Part shown: positions 1-7,172 of the stretch, in pieces
Layout: every line of letters begins with the position of its first letter
Position numbering within the stretch: the stretch's first letter is position 1
Source of the DNA: an uncultured Oscillospiraceae bacterium
GTDB lineage: Bacteria > Bacillota > Clostridia > Oscillospirales > Ruminococcaceae
Assembly: GCA_910587465.1 (NCBI GenBank)
Contig: CAJUMS010000090.1
Coordinates: 1 to 9,823 of the forward strand
Length of the DNA stretch: 9,823 nucleotides
Reading direction: 5' to 3'
Position numbers and translations under genes: made by a program
The notes under the pieces: generated by a model
The model's database searches: none
What the model was told of the DNA's origin: nothing
The model's input: the letters and a program-made list of their open reading frames with translations, nothing else

Positions 1-703
1 CGGAGCATACGCAGCCAACACTGTCAAAGAACTCGATACGCTTTGTAAGAGCCTCACACAGGCTGTCGATACCGTCGATCCTTACGTCCGCGGCGTCGGC
101 AAGCTTCGCAATGTATGGAACGTAAGTCGGCAGCTCAATGTTAATCGCCTTATCGGGGCGGAACGCGGGAGCAACTTCAACGTCGAACGACTTGTCCTCC
201 TTGAGCAGCTTGTGGAAATGCAAATCGTCAATAGGATCGTCGGTCGTAAACAGCTTCTTGACGTTACTGTTCTTGATAAGTGTGCGCGCGGTCAGCGTTT
301 GCAGCTTCTCGTTGCACTTGTCAAAAATCTCCTTTGCGGTCTTAGGTGAGAGGACGTCATTGATCCCGAAATAGCGCTGAAGCTCCAGATGCGTCCAGTG
401 GAAAATGGGATTTCCGATAGCGTAAGGCATAACCTCGGCGTACTTCATAAACTTCTCAAAGTCTCCCTTGTTGCCGGTGATATAGCTCTCGTCAACACCC
501 ATCTCGCGCATCAAGCGCCACTTATAGTGATCGCCGCCGAGCCAGCACTCGGTGATGTTCGCGAACTTTCTGTCGTTATAAATTTCCTCTATCGGAAGAT
601 GACAATGGAAATCGAAAATCGGCATATCCTTCGCGTAGTTTTCGTACAGCGTTACGGCTGTCTGATTTTTCAAGACAAAGTCCTTATCCATAAAATTCTT
701 CAT
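1..703 (-). CDS. uxaC: Uronate isomerase, N-terminal half (3' end outside window)
   Basis: Cytoplasmic isomerase of the amidohydrolase superfamily that converts D-galacturonate to D-tagaturonate and D-glucuronate to D-fructuronate, the first step of the isomerase route. I translated the frame by hand from the ATG at 703; it stays open to position 1, giving 234 codons of a protein usually about 465-470 residues long, so only the N-terminal half is visible. Diagnostic features are the start MKNFMDKDF, the metal-binding DFHCHL motif with His33 and His35, the ITECWLGGDHYKWR segment typical of UxaC, and GNPIFHWTHLEL further on. The start is supported by GGAG 10 nt upstream, and this site overlaps the uxaA stop codon. 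It is the last visible gene of the operon, 14 nt after uxaA. The identification is firm; completeness cannot be judged. Confidence 0.95.
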   Translation of the reverse strand, partial: MKNFMDKDFVLKNQTAVTLYENYAKDMPIFDFHCHLPIEEIYNDRKFANITECWLGGDHYKWRLMREMGVDESYITGNKGDFEKFMKYAEVMPYAIGNPIFHWTHLELQRYFGINDVLSPKTAKEIFDKCNEKLQTLTARTLIKNSNVKKLFTTDDPIDDLHFHKLLKEDKSFDVEVAPAFRPDKAINIELPTYVPYIAKLADAADVRIDGIDSLCEALTKRIEFFDSVGCVCS

Positions 704-713
704 AGCAGTAATT

Positions 714-720
714 CTCCTTA
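714..720 (-). promoter_or_regulatory. uxaC ribosome binding site overlapping the uxaA stop codon
   Basis: On the minus strand these bases read TAAGGAG: the TAA ends uxaA and the AGGAG serves uxaC, whose ATG follows 10 nt after the GGAG. Sharing bases between stop codon and Shine-Dalgarno site suggests translational coupling of the two genes. The same arrangement occurs between the isomerase gene and kduI. Confidence 0.75.
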
Positions 721-2196
721 AAGTGTAACTCCCGTTTTGAATATCGCAATATCGCGTGCCCCATAGCGCTCGTTAACGGTCTGTTTTCCGCTGGCGGTCT
801 CGACTACAAGATCGATAAGCTCCTCAAGCTTACTCTCAAAGCTCTCTCCGATCGCGATACCGCCCGCGTCGAAATCTATCCAGTTCTTCTTGCGCGCCGC
901 CAGATCGGAATTGGTCGAGATCTTTATCGTAGGCACAAACCCTCCGAACGGCGTGCCTCTGCCCGTCGTGAACAGAACCATATGACAACCCGCGCTCGCG
1001 AGATTAGTCACCGCGACCATGTCATTTCCGGGACCGTTCAGCAGGTTAAGTCCATGCGACGACAGTGCGTCGCCGTCAAACAGCACGTCGCATACCTCGC
1101 GCGTTCCCGATTTCTGAGTACAGCCGAGGGATTTGTCCTCCAGCGTGGTTATACCGCCCGCCTTGTTTCCGGGCGAGGGGTTCTCGTAAACGGGCTGATC
1201 GTGCTTCTGATAGTACTCCTTGAAGCCGTTGACAAGCTTTACAATCTTATTGAACGTTTCGTCGTCCTTGGCTCTGTCCATAAGCAGCTGCTCCGCACCA
1301 AACATCTCGGGAACCTCGGTGAGCACCGTCGTTCCTCCGGCCGACGCGATATAATCCGAAAATCTTCCGACAAGCGGATTTGCGGTGATACCCGACAACC
1401 CGTCCGAGCCGCCGCACTTCAAACCGACCTTAAGACAGGAAATGTCCTTTTCAACACGTTTGTCGTCCTTGATCTTGACATATAGCTTTTCGAGAAGCTC
1501 AACGCCCGCCGCCAGCTCGTCCTCGACGTCCTGCGCGATAAGAAACTCGGTACGATCCTTATCGTAGTCGCCGAGCGTTTCCTTAAACACGTCCATGCGG
1601 TTGTTCTCGCAGCCTAATCCCAGCACCAGCACACCGCCGCTGTTGGGGTGTTTTACCATTCTCTGAAGAATGGTGCGCGTACGCTCATGATCCTCGCCGA
1701 TCTGCGAGCAGCCGTATGGGTGCGTATACGCGAACACTCCGTCAACGCCATGCAATTCGGGGTGACGCTTCAGAAACTCCGCCGCGATGGCTCTCGCCTG
1801 CGCGTTCACGCAACCGACAGTCGGGAGCACCCACAGCTCATTGCGTATGCCGACCTCTCCGTTCTTACGCTCAAACACCATAACCTTGCGGTTTTGAAAT
1901 TCGGGCGCGGGCGCGATATCCTTTTTGTTGTAGGAATACTCCAACGTCCCTTCAAGATTAGTCGCCATATTGTGCGAGTGGATATGCTCACCGGGCACGA
2001 TATCGGCAGTTGCTCTGCCGATGACCTCGCCGTACTTGATGACCTTTTCGCCGCTCTTGATATCCTTAAGCGCGAACTTGTGCCCCTTTTCGATGTCCTC
2101 CGTCAAGGTAACTCCCTCGACGAGCTGACCCTTTTTAAGAGGAGCAAGCGCAACGCCGACGGAATCCTGCGGAGTTATTACAATAGTTTTCTTCAT
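718..2196 (-). CDS. uxaA: Altronate dehydratase
   Basis: Dehydrates D-altronate to 2-keto-3-deoxygluconate (KDG); the UxaA/GarD family uses a divalent metal, usually Fe2+ or Mn2+. The N-terminus (about residues 8-75) is a SAF-like domain ending in GEHIHSHN. The large catalytic domain follows, with TVGCVNAQ, the YTHPYGCSQIGEDHERT motif, LGCENNRMD, GLKCGGSDGLSGITANP, and near the C-terminus GCHMVLFTTGRGTPFGG. At 492 residues it matches the full-length fused form of the family. I chose the ATG at 2196 because GGGTGA lies 5 nt upstream. A GTG at 2205 gives a protein 3 residues longer that would overlap uxaB by 8 nt, but no good Shine-Dalgarno site precedes it. With the ATG start the gene begins one nucleotide after the uxaB stop, so the two are probably translationally coupled. 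Confidence 0.96.
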   Translation of the reverse strand: MKKTIVITPQDSVGVALAPLKKGQLVEGVTLTEDIEKGHKFALKDIKSGEKVIKYGEVIGRATADIVPGEHIHSHNMATNLEGTLEYSYNKKDIAPAPEFQNRKVMVFERKNGEVGIRNELWVLPTVGCVNAQARAIAAEFLKRHPELHGVDGVFAYTHPYGCSQIGEDHERTRTILQRMVKHPNSGGVLVLGLGCENNRMDVFKETLGDYDKDRTEFLIAQDVEDELAAGVELLEKLYVKIKDDKRVEKDISCLKVGLKCGGSDGLSGITANPLVGRFSDYIASAGGTTVLTEVPEMFGAEQLLMDRAKDDETFNKIVKLVNGFKEYYQKHDQPVYENPSPGNKAGGITTLEDKSLGCTQKSGTREVCDVLFDGDALSSHGLNLLNGPGNDMVAVTNLASAGCHMVLFTTGRGTPFGGFVPTIKISTNSDLAARKKNWIDFDAGGIAIGESFESKLEELIDLVVETASGKQTVNERYGARDIAIFKTGVTL

Positions 2197-2197
2197 A

Positions 2198-3640
2198 TTA
2201 TTCACCCAGAAAAGCCTTTAACGCGGCTCTCTCGCCGTTCTTTACAATGCTTTCGATATAGCCCGCGACTACGGCAACGTTATCGTCGTCCGCCGACAGA
2301 TCCTGCTCCCAGATATCCTTACGGCTCAATACAGTTTTTGCGATGTCTGTGTAATCGGTCTTTGTCCAGAGCTCCTTCCAGAAATCGAGGTACTTCTGAT
2401 CGTCCGCGAGCGCGATGTCCTGACCGCCGCGCTTGCCCTTGTAGAATACGCAGAGCGACGCGAACGAGAACAGAATGTGCTTGGGGGATTTGCCAAACTT
2501 AGCGCGGTAGTCGTTGTAGGTCGGCAGCAGACGGGTCTTGAACTTGGTCGTGGAGTTGAGCGCGATCGACATAAGCTCATGACGGATAAACGGATTCTTG
2601 AAGCGTTCGATAACGCTCGATGCGAATGCGTCCATTTCGTCCTTTGGCAGATCAATAGTAGGCTTGATCTCGTCGTTGACAAGCTCCTGAACGAACCTGC
2701 CTGCGTCATCGTCCTCCACGCTCTCACGAACGGTGTCGATACCGCTCATATACGCAACGGGAACCATCGCGGTATGCGAGCCGTTAAGTATCTTTACCTT
2801 GCGCTGCTTGTAAGGGGTTATGTCGTCCGCAAAGATAACGTTCAGCCCAGACTTGTCTGCGGGCAGCTTCTCCTGGACAAACGCATCCTTTTGAAGTACC
2901 CAGAGGTGGAATATCTCGCCCTTTACGATGTTGTTGTCTTGAAAACCAATCTCCTCACATATCTCCGCAGCCGCGTCGCGCGGATAACCGGGAACTATTC
3001 TGTCAACGAGAGTGCTTGTGAAATGGTTAGCCTCGGTGAGCCACTTAATAAAGCCCATACTCATCTTGTTGATACCCGCAAGCTCAAGCATTACTCTTTT
3101 CAGTTCATCACCGTTGTGGTCGATAAGCTCGCATGGGATGATAGCCAACCCCTTGCTCATATCGCCGTTAAAATGCTCATAACGGGCACTCAGCAGCGCA
3201 AGCAATTTTCCGGGGAAACTCTTCGGACACTTTGTAAAGTCCGTGTCCGAGGAATCAAGCGCGATGCCAGCCTCGGTGGTATTGGATATAATTACCTCCA
3301 AGTCCTCGCTCTTAGCATAGGAAAGGTACTTTTCATATTCCTCAAACGGGTTGATAAAGTCACTGAGCACATCGATAATGCGGCGGCTCTGAACCTTTTC
3401 TCCCTTGTCGATACCCTCCAAGCAGACGGTGTACAACCCATCCTGTTTTGCAAGCTCGGCTACTCTGCCCATTGGCATAGGCTGTACCACCGCAACATTG
3501 GAGTTTATCACTCCGCTGTCGTTAAGGTTCTGTAAGATCCAGTCAACAAAAGCCCGCAAAAAATTCCCCTCGCCAAACTGGAGAATTTTTACGGGTCTTT
3601 TAACACTTTTCGTATAATTGGTTCTATTCAGATCATTCAT
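2198..3640 (-). CDS. uxaB: Tagaturonate reductase (altronate oxidoreductase)
   Basis: NAD(H)-dependent reductase of the polyol-specific long-chain (mannitol dehydrogenase) family that interconverts D-tagaturonate and D-altronate. The 480 residues match UxaB. The N-terminal Rossmann half carries the nucleotide-binding loop QFGEGNFLRAF (about residues 21-31). The C-terminal half has FTSTLVDRIVPGYPRD (207-222) and the catalytic KVKILNGSHT segment (281-290), with the family's Lys, Asn and His. Fructuronate reductase (UxuB) and mannitol dehydrogenase share the fold. The QFGEGNFLRAFVDW start and the neighbouring uxaA and uxaC argue for UxaB. The start ATG is preceded by GAGGTGG 4 nt upstream. It lies 17 nt after the MATE gene and runs directly into uxaA. 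Confidence 0.95.
   Translation of the reverse strand: MNDLNRTNYTKSVKRPVKILQFGEGNFLRAFVDWILQNLNDSGVINSNVAVVQPMPMGRVAELAKQDGLYTVCLEGIDKGEKVQSRRIIDVLSDFINPFEEYEKYLSYAKSEDLEVIISNTTEAGIALDSSDTDFTKCPKSFPGKLLALLSARYEHFNGDMSKGLAIIPCELIDHNGDELKRVMLELAGINKMSMGFIKWLTEANHFTSTLVDRIVPGYPRDAAAEICEEIGFQDNNIVKGEIFHLWVLQKDAFVQEKLPADKSGLNVIFADDITPYKQRKVKILNGSHTAMVPVAYMSGIDTVRESVEDDDAGRFVQELVNDEIKPTIDLPKDEMDAFASSVIERFKNPFIRHELMSIALNSTTKFKTRLLPTYNDYRAKFGKSPKHILFSFASLCVFYKGKRGGQDIALADDQKYLDFWKELWTKTDYTDIAKTVLSRKDIWEQDLSADDDNVAVVAGYIESIVKNGERAALKAFLGE
2202..2207 (-). promoter_or_regulatory. Ribosome binding site deciding the uxaA start
   Basis: The minus strand reads GGGTGA, complementary to the UCACC part of the 16S rRNA 3' tail, 5 nt before the ATG at 2196. 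It lies inside the last codons of uxaB and includes the GTG that would be the alternative start. This favours the ATG start and coupling to uxaB. Confidence 0.6.
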
Positions 3641-3657
3641 AATTCCACCTCAAAAAA

Positions 3658-5058
3658 TTATAACTTTACGTTGTCTTTGGTTTTGTGGTGTTTTATCTTC
3701 AACAGGCACACCGTGCCGATAACCACCGACATAAGCCCGATACCGACGTTGGAGATCAGCATAGCGATACCGAGACTTTCCGCCCCCATATCGGGAAAGC
3801 AGTTTATCATAATGAGCATTGACGGTATTCTGAACACAAAAAGCCTCGACAAATTGCAGATCATCGAAAGCTTAGTATAACCCAGACCGTATATCAGACC
3901 GTTGACCGCCGAATTTACACCCAGCGCGATTATCCCGACGCGCTCATATGAAAAAATCTTTTCAATAAGCGCCGCCTTTTCCGCTCCGCCGTCTCCCGCA
4001 AAAAACATGGAGATCGGAGCGCTGAACACAGTTAGCAATATAAATCCGATAGTTGTGATGACCAGATTCACCGTCAGCGTGCAGAAAAATACCTTTATCA
4101 TACGCGAGTAATACTTTTGGCTCAGATTATAGCTTATGATTGAGCTTTCCGAATCCTCGCTGTACGTAGTAAGATGCGTTACCGAACCGCTTATCTGGTT
4201 TGATATTCCCAACGCTCCCGGAGCGTCGGGCCCGTAGTCGATAGCAAGTCCGTTGACGATCACCTTACCCATTGAAAACACAAATTTCCCCAACGACACG
4301 GGGATAGATAATGAACAAAGCGGCTTAAAGAAATCTACCGAGAACATTACATTCTTCGGGTTGAACTTAAACAGATAGTTTTTCCTTATCAAATTTACCA
4401 ACGCGTATATCGTTACCGAAATATCCGCGCAAAGCGTACCTCCCGCAACCCACGTCGTACCCAAGTGCAACAAGTTCACAAATACTATCGTGAACATGAG
4501 CTTAAGCGCCATAGACATAATATTTATCAGCGTGATGTTCTTCATAGCGCCGCGAGCCTTTTCAAGCCCCATAAACACCTGATTAAACAGTCCCACACCG
4601 ATAGACACGATCTGAACTCTGAAATACCCTATCCCTGTCGCGATCATATTATCGTCAAGCCGCCCAAGCTTAAGAATACCCACCGCAAATATCTCAATGA
4701 CCGCTATCAGCAGCACAGCCAGACCAAAGAACACCTCAAGAGTGGTGTTGGCGGCTTTTTTCGCCTTGTCATATTCTCCGCGTCCGATCAGACGCGAAAC
4801 GATGATAGAGCTTCCCGTTGCGAATCCCGCTCCAAGCGCCGAGATCAACTGCTTTATCTGGGAAATCATAACAACGCTTGACACGGCATTGTTATCGGTA
4901 GCCGCAACGACCACGGTATCAATCACGCTGCTTATATAGGAAAAAGCGCCGAGAGCCATCAGCGGCAGGGAAATACTCAAAACAACAGCCATAGGCTTGC
5001 CGCTCAGAATAAATTCCCGCCGTTTTTGGTCTTTTTTGCTAACAGTTGTTTCGCCCAT
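3658..5058 (-). CDS. MATE-family transporter
   Basis: Integral membrane protein of the multidrug and toxic compound extrusion family, 466 residues, the usual MATE length, with long hydrophobic stretches consistent with about 12 membrane spans in two halves. A short charged N-terminus (MGETTVSKKDQKRREFILSG) leads into ISLPLMALGAFSYISSVIDT. The family-like segment GSSIIVSRLIGRGEYDKAKK follows at about residues 80-100, and a loosely equivalent second half begins with PLCSLSIPVSLGKFVF. MATE proteins exchange Na+ or H+ for drugs or metabolites; the substrate here cannot be read from sequence. It begins 7 nt after the ABC ATPase stop and ends 17 nt before uxaB, so it is almost certainly co-transcribed with uronate genes. 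Its ribosome site is weak (AAAGAA, rather distant), so translation may depend on the upstream gene. Family assignment is firm; the role in uronate metabolism is unknown. Confidence 0.9.
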   Translation of the reverse strand: MGETTVSKKDQKRREFILSGKPMAVVLSISLPLMALGAFSYISSVIDTVVVAATDNNAVSSVVMISQIKQLISALGAGFATGSSIIVSRLIGRGEYDKAKKAANTTLEVFFGLAVLLIAVIEIFAVGILKLGRLDDNMIATGIGYFRVQIVSIGVGLFNQVFMGLEKARGAMKNITLINIMSMALKLMFTIVFVNLLHLGTTWVAGGTLCADISVTIYALVNLIRKNYLFKFNPKNVMFSVDFFKPLCSLSIPVSLGKFVFSMGKVIVNGLAIDYGPDAPGALGISNQISGSVTHLTTYSEDSESSIISYNLSQKYYSRMIKVFFCTLTVNLVITTIGFILLTVFSAPISMFFAGDGGAEKAALIEKIFSYERVGIIALGVNSAVNGLIYGLGYTKLSMICNLSRLFVFRIPSMLIMINCFPDMGAESLGIAMLISNVGIGLMSVVIGTVCLLKIKHHKTKDNVKL

Positions 5059-5065
5059 AAATATA

Positions 5066-6169
5066 TTATTGTTCTTTCAGCTTGATACGCTTTTCAGTTT
5101 CCTTGTCGAACAAATAAATGTTCTCAAACGGAATTGCGAAGCTGATCTTTGCGTCGACAGCCGGAGAATCATGCGGATCTACCTTCAGAATAGTCTTTAC
5201 GCCGCGGATATCAACATAAACATTGGTATTGTCACCGAGCAGCTCGGTCAGCTCTACGGTACAGGGAATGGTGTATGCCTTACGCACATCCTCCTTGCCG
5301 ACGAGCTTTATATGCTCGGGACGGAAACCGAACGCAATCTCCTCGCCCTCGTACTTTTTCAGCACGCTCTTGTCCGCGACAGCCTCAAGGTCGATAACAG
5401 TCTCGCCAATGTTCAACTTGCAGTCGTTGACCTTTGCGGTAATAAAGTTCATCGGAGGCTCGCCGATAAAACCTGCAACGAACATATTCACCGGATTGAA
5501 ATACAGATCGTAAGGTGTGCCGACTTGCTGAATATAACCGTCCTTCATAACGACTATTCTGTCCGCCATGGTCATAGCCTCGGTCTGATCGTGCGTTACA
5601 TAGATAGTTGTAGCTCCCGTTTCGCGGTGAATCTGCGTGATCTCGGAACGCATCGTAACTCTCTGCTTAGCGTCGAGGTTTGAAAGCGGCTCGTCCATAA
5701 GGAAGATGTCGACCTTGCGTATAATAGCGCGTCCTACCGCAACTCTCTGCCGCTGACCGCCCGACAATGCTCTCGGCTTTCTGTCGAGATATTCGGTAAG
5801 TCCAAGTATCTTTGCGGTGTTCAGAACACGCTTTTCAATAACATCGTCGTCAACGCCCTGAAGCGTCAGACCAAACGCCATATTATCATATACCGTCATA
5901 TGCGGATAAAGCGCATAGCTCTGGAAAACCATCGCGACACCGCGGTCACGCGGACCCTTTTCATTTGCCCGTTCTCCGTCAATAAAGAAGTCGCCGCTGC
6001 TTATGTTCTCCAGACCCGCGATCATTCGCAGCGTTGTTGATTTTCCGCAGCCCGACGAGCCTACAAATACAATAAACTCGCCCTTTTCGATCTCAAGATT
6101 GAAATCGTGAACAGCGTGAAATCCGTTCGGATAGATCTTGTTGATTCCTCTTAATGTTAAATAAGCCAT
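5066..6169 (-). CDS. ugpC: Sugar ABC transporter ATP-binding protein (UgpC/MsmK/MalK type)
   Basis: Cytoplasmic ATPase that energises CUT1-type sugar importers. The nucleotide-binding domain is intact: Walker A GSSGCGKST (37-45), Q-loop Gln83 in VFQSYALYPHMTVYDN, signature LSGGQRQR (135-142), Walker B IFLMDEP with Asp159 and Glu160, D-loop SNLD (163-166) and H-loop His193. After about residue 235 comes the C-terminal OB/TOBE regulatory domain, with EIAFGFRPEHIKL. The length of 367 residues is normal. No permease or solute-binding protein gene lies in the window, so this may be a shared ATPase serving several importers, as MsmK does in streptococci, or its partners lie elsewhere. AAGGAG lies 9 nt upstream of the start. 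It is the first gene after the 151-nt gap and probably the first gene of the transcript from the promoter at 6300-6329. Confidence 0.95.
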   Translation of the reverse strand: MAYLTLRGINKIYPNGFHAVHDFNLEIEKGEFIVFVGSSGCGKSTTLRMIAGLENISSGDFFIDGERANEKGPRDRGVAMVFQSYALYPHMTVYDNMAFGLTLQGVDDDVIEKRVLNTAKILGLTEYLDRKPRALSGGQRQRVAVGRAIIRKVDIFLMDEPLSNLDAKQRVTMRSEITQIHRETGATTIYVTHDQTEAMTMADRIVVMKDGYIQQVGTPYDLYFNPVNMFVAGFIGEPPMNFITAKVNDCKLNIGETVIDLEAVADKSVLKKYEGEEIAFGFRPEHIKLVGKEDVRKAYTIPCTVELTELLGDNTNVYVDIRGVKTILKVDPHDSPAVDAKISFAIPFENIYLFDKETEKRIKLKEQ

Positions 6170-6190
6170 AATAAGTCTCCTTATTCAAAT

Positions 6191-6290
6191 GCAAAATGCG
6201 CACCGCGCGGCAAGCCGCGCTACCTGCGGTGTGACAACCTCCACTTCGCTGCGCTATGTTGCGGCTGTCACACCGCGCTGCGCATTTTGC
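6191..6290. repeat. Nested inverted repeat forming a three-way junction in the ugpC leader
   Basis: A 100-bp element made of three perfect stems. The outer stem is 12 bp (GCAAAATGCGCA at 6191-6202 with TGCGCATTTTGC at 6279-6290). The inner stem is 11 bp (GCGGTGTGACA at 6226-6236 with TGTCACACCGC at 6266-6276), closing a 29-nt loop. A side arm is 7 bp (GCGCGGC at 6205-6211 with GCCGCGC at 6214-6220) with a tiny AA loop. These are seen directly. The element fills most of the gap between kduI and ugpC and would be transcribed as the 5' leader of ugpC. It could be a miniature palindromic repeat or MITE-like element, a structured regulatory leader, or an RNA processing/stability element. It lacks a terminal U-run, so a classical terminator is unlikely. 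I do not recognise a known riboswitch class. Confidence 0.85.
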
Positions 6291-6299
6291 TCTGCGAAG

Positions 6300-6329
6300 A
6301 TTATACGTTAATTATGCCTATTATTTCAA
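6300..6329 (-). promoter_or_regulatory. Predicted vegetative (sigma-A) promoter upstream of ugpC
   Basis: On the minus strand a -35 hexamer TTGAAA (6324-6329; one mismatch to TTGACA) is followed by an 18-nt spacer and a perfect -10 hexamer TATAAT (6300-6305). The -35 lies in the last codons of kduI and the spacer begins with its stop codon. Transcription would start near 6293, immediately before the nested inverted repeat, giving a leader of about 124 nt before ugpC. It would let ugpC, the MATE gene and uxaBAC be expressed separately from the kdgK-kduI segment. No convincing operator palindrome was seen next to it. Confidence 0.65.
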
Positions 6330-7157
6330 ATCAAAGTTGCCGATGTTATCCATATCGTCGTAGGTCTGGTTTTCGCCACACATGCCCCAGATAAAAGTGT
6401 AGTTGCTGGTGGCCGTGCCGCTGTGGATAGACCAGCTTGGGGAGATGACCGCCTGCTCATTGTGAAGGATAATGTGGCGCGTTTCCTGCGGCTGACCCAT
6501 CATATGGAAAACGACATTATCCCCCTCAAGCTCGAAGTAGAAGTAAACCTCCATTCTTCTCTCATGAGTATGCGAAGGCATTGTATTCCAGCTGCTTCCG
6601 GGCGCAAGCTCCGTCATACCCATAGCGAGCTGACAGCTTTCGCAGACAGCAGGATTGACATACTGATTGACAACACGCTTGTTCATATTCTCCGCGGTTC
6701 CGAGCGGTCTGTGTACCGCCATATCCTTTGTGATGTACACCGTAGGATAAGTCTTGTGCGCAGGACAGGAATTGATGTAGAACTTCGCGGGATTTGCCTT
6801 ATCGTCGGACTTGAACACGATCTCCTTCGTACCCATTCCTATATAAATGCCGTCCTTGAAATCCAGCGCGTATTCCTTGCCGTCGAGCACTGCCGTTCCC
6901 TTGCCGCCAACGTTGATAATACCCATCTCGCGTCTTTCAAGGAAGAACTCCGTGCCCAGTTCCTTTGTGCTGCCGAGTGAAAGCTCCTTGTCAACGGGCA
7001 TTGCGCCGCCCGCGATCATTCTGTCCTGATGAGAGTAAGTCAGCGCAATCTCATCGGCAACGAACACCTTATCGATAAGGTAATGCTTCCTAAGCTCTTC
7101 GGTAGTATAGTGCTTGGAATCATCGGGGTGATTGCTGTATCTGATATCTAAAGTCAT
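6321..7157 (-). CDS. kduI: 5-keto-4-deoxyuronate isomerase (5-dehydro-4-deoxy-D-glucuronate isomerase)
   Basis: Cytoplasmic zinc-dependent cupin enzyme that isomerises 5-keto-4-deoxyuronate, formed from the unsaturated uronates released by pectate or glycosaminoglycan lyases, to 2,5-diketo-3-deoxygluconate. The 278 residues equal the E. coli KduI length. The metal ligands fall at the expected places: His196 and His198 in PSHTHERRMEVYFYF, Glu203, and His245 in PSWSIHSGTATSNY. The N-terminal cupin half begins MTLDIRYSNHPDD and includes ERREMGIINVGGKG. The start is supported by GGAG 8 nt upstream, sharing bases with the stop codon of the preceding isomerase gene. The next step, KduD reductase to KDG, is not encoded in the window. 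The gene's end contains the -35 box of the downstream promoter. Confidence 0.97.
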   Translation of the reverse strand: MTLDIRYSNHPDDSKHYTTEELRKHYLIDKVFVADEIALTYSHQDRMIAGGAMPVDKELSLGSTKELGTEFFLERREMGIINVGGKGTAVLDGKEYALDFKDGIYIGMGTKEIVFKSDDKANPAKFYINSCPAHKTYPTVYITKDMAVHRPLGTAENMNKRVVNQYVNPAVCESCQLAMGMTELAPGSSWNTMPSHTHERRMEVYFYFELEGDNVVFHMMGQPQETRHIILHNEQAVISPSWSIHSGTATSNYTFIWGMCGENQTYDDMDNIGNFDLK

Positions 7158-7165
7158 ATTGCTTT

Positions 7166-7172
7166 CTCCTTA
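7166..7172 (-). promoter_or_regulatory. kduI ribosome binding site overlapping the upstream stop codon
   Basis: The minus strand reads TAAGGAG, the TAA being the stop of the isomerase gene and AGGAG the Shine-Dalgarno site of kduI, 8 nt before its ATG. This fixes the kduI start and suggests coupled translation. Confidence 0.75.

Noticed and set aside
389..721. Plus-strand frame of 110 codons near the left edge
   Set aside because: It is antisense to the N-terminal half of uxaC, which has clear motifs (DFHCHL).
2194..2205. GTG start for uxaA at 2205
   Set aside because: It lacks a good ribosome site at proper distance; the ATG at 2196 has GGGTGA 5 nt upstream. The GTG remains possible.
1648..2502. 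284-codon plus-strand open frame opposite uxaA and uxaB
   Set aside because: The sequence becomes an arginine/proline-rich stretch typical of an antisense frame; no motif or ribosome site supports it.
2477..3535. 352-codon plus-strand open frame opposite uxaB
   Set aside because: It is antisense to a gene with clear family motifs, has no recognisable domain, and such long antisense frames arise from the codon bias of the real gene.
4997..5683. 228-codon plus-strand open frame opposite the ABC ATPase
   Set aside because: It lies over the Walker-motif gene, which is intact; no homology is recognisable.
6191..6290. Nested inverted repeat as a rho-independent terminator for kduI
   Set aside because: No U-run follows the outer stem on the minus-strand transcript, and the promoter feeding ugpC lies upstream of it, so termination there would silence the next gene unless it is conditional.
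6191..6290. CRISPR repeat or tRNA-like element
   Set aside because: There is only one unit, the symmetry is inverted rather than direct, and no cloverleaf with conserved T-loop bases is visible.
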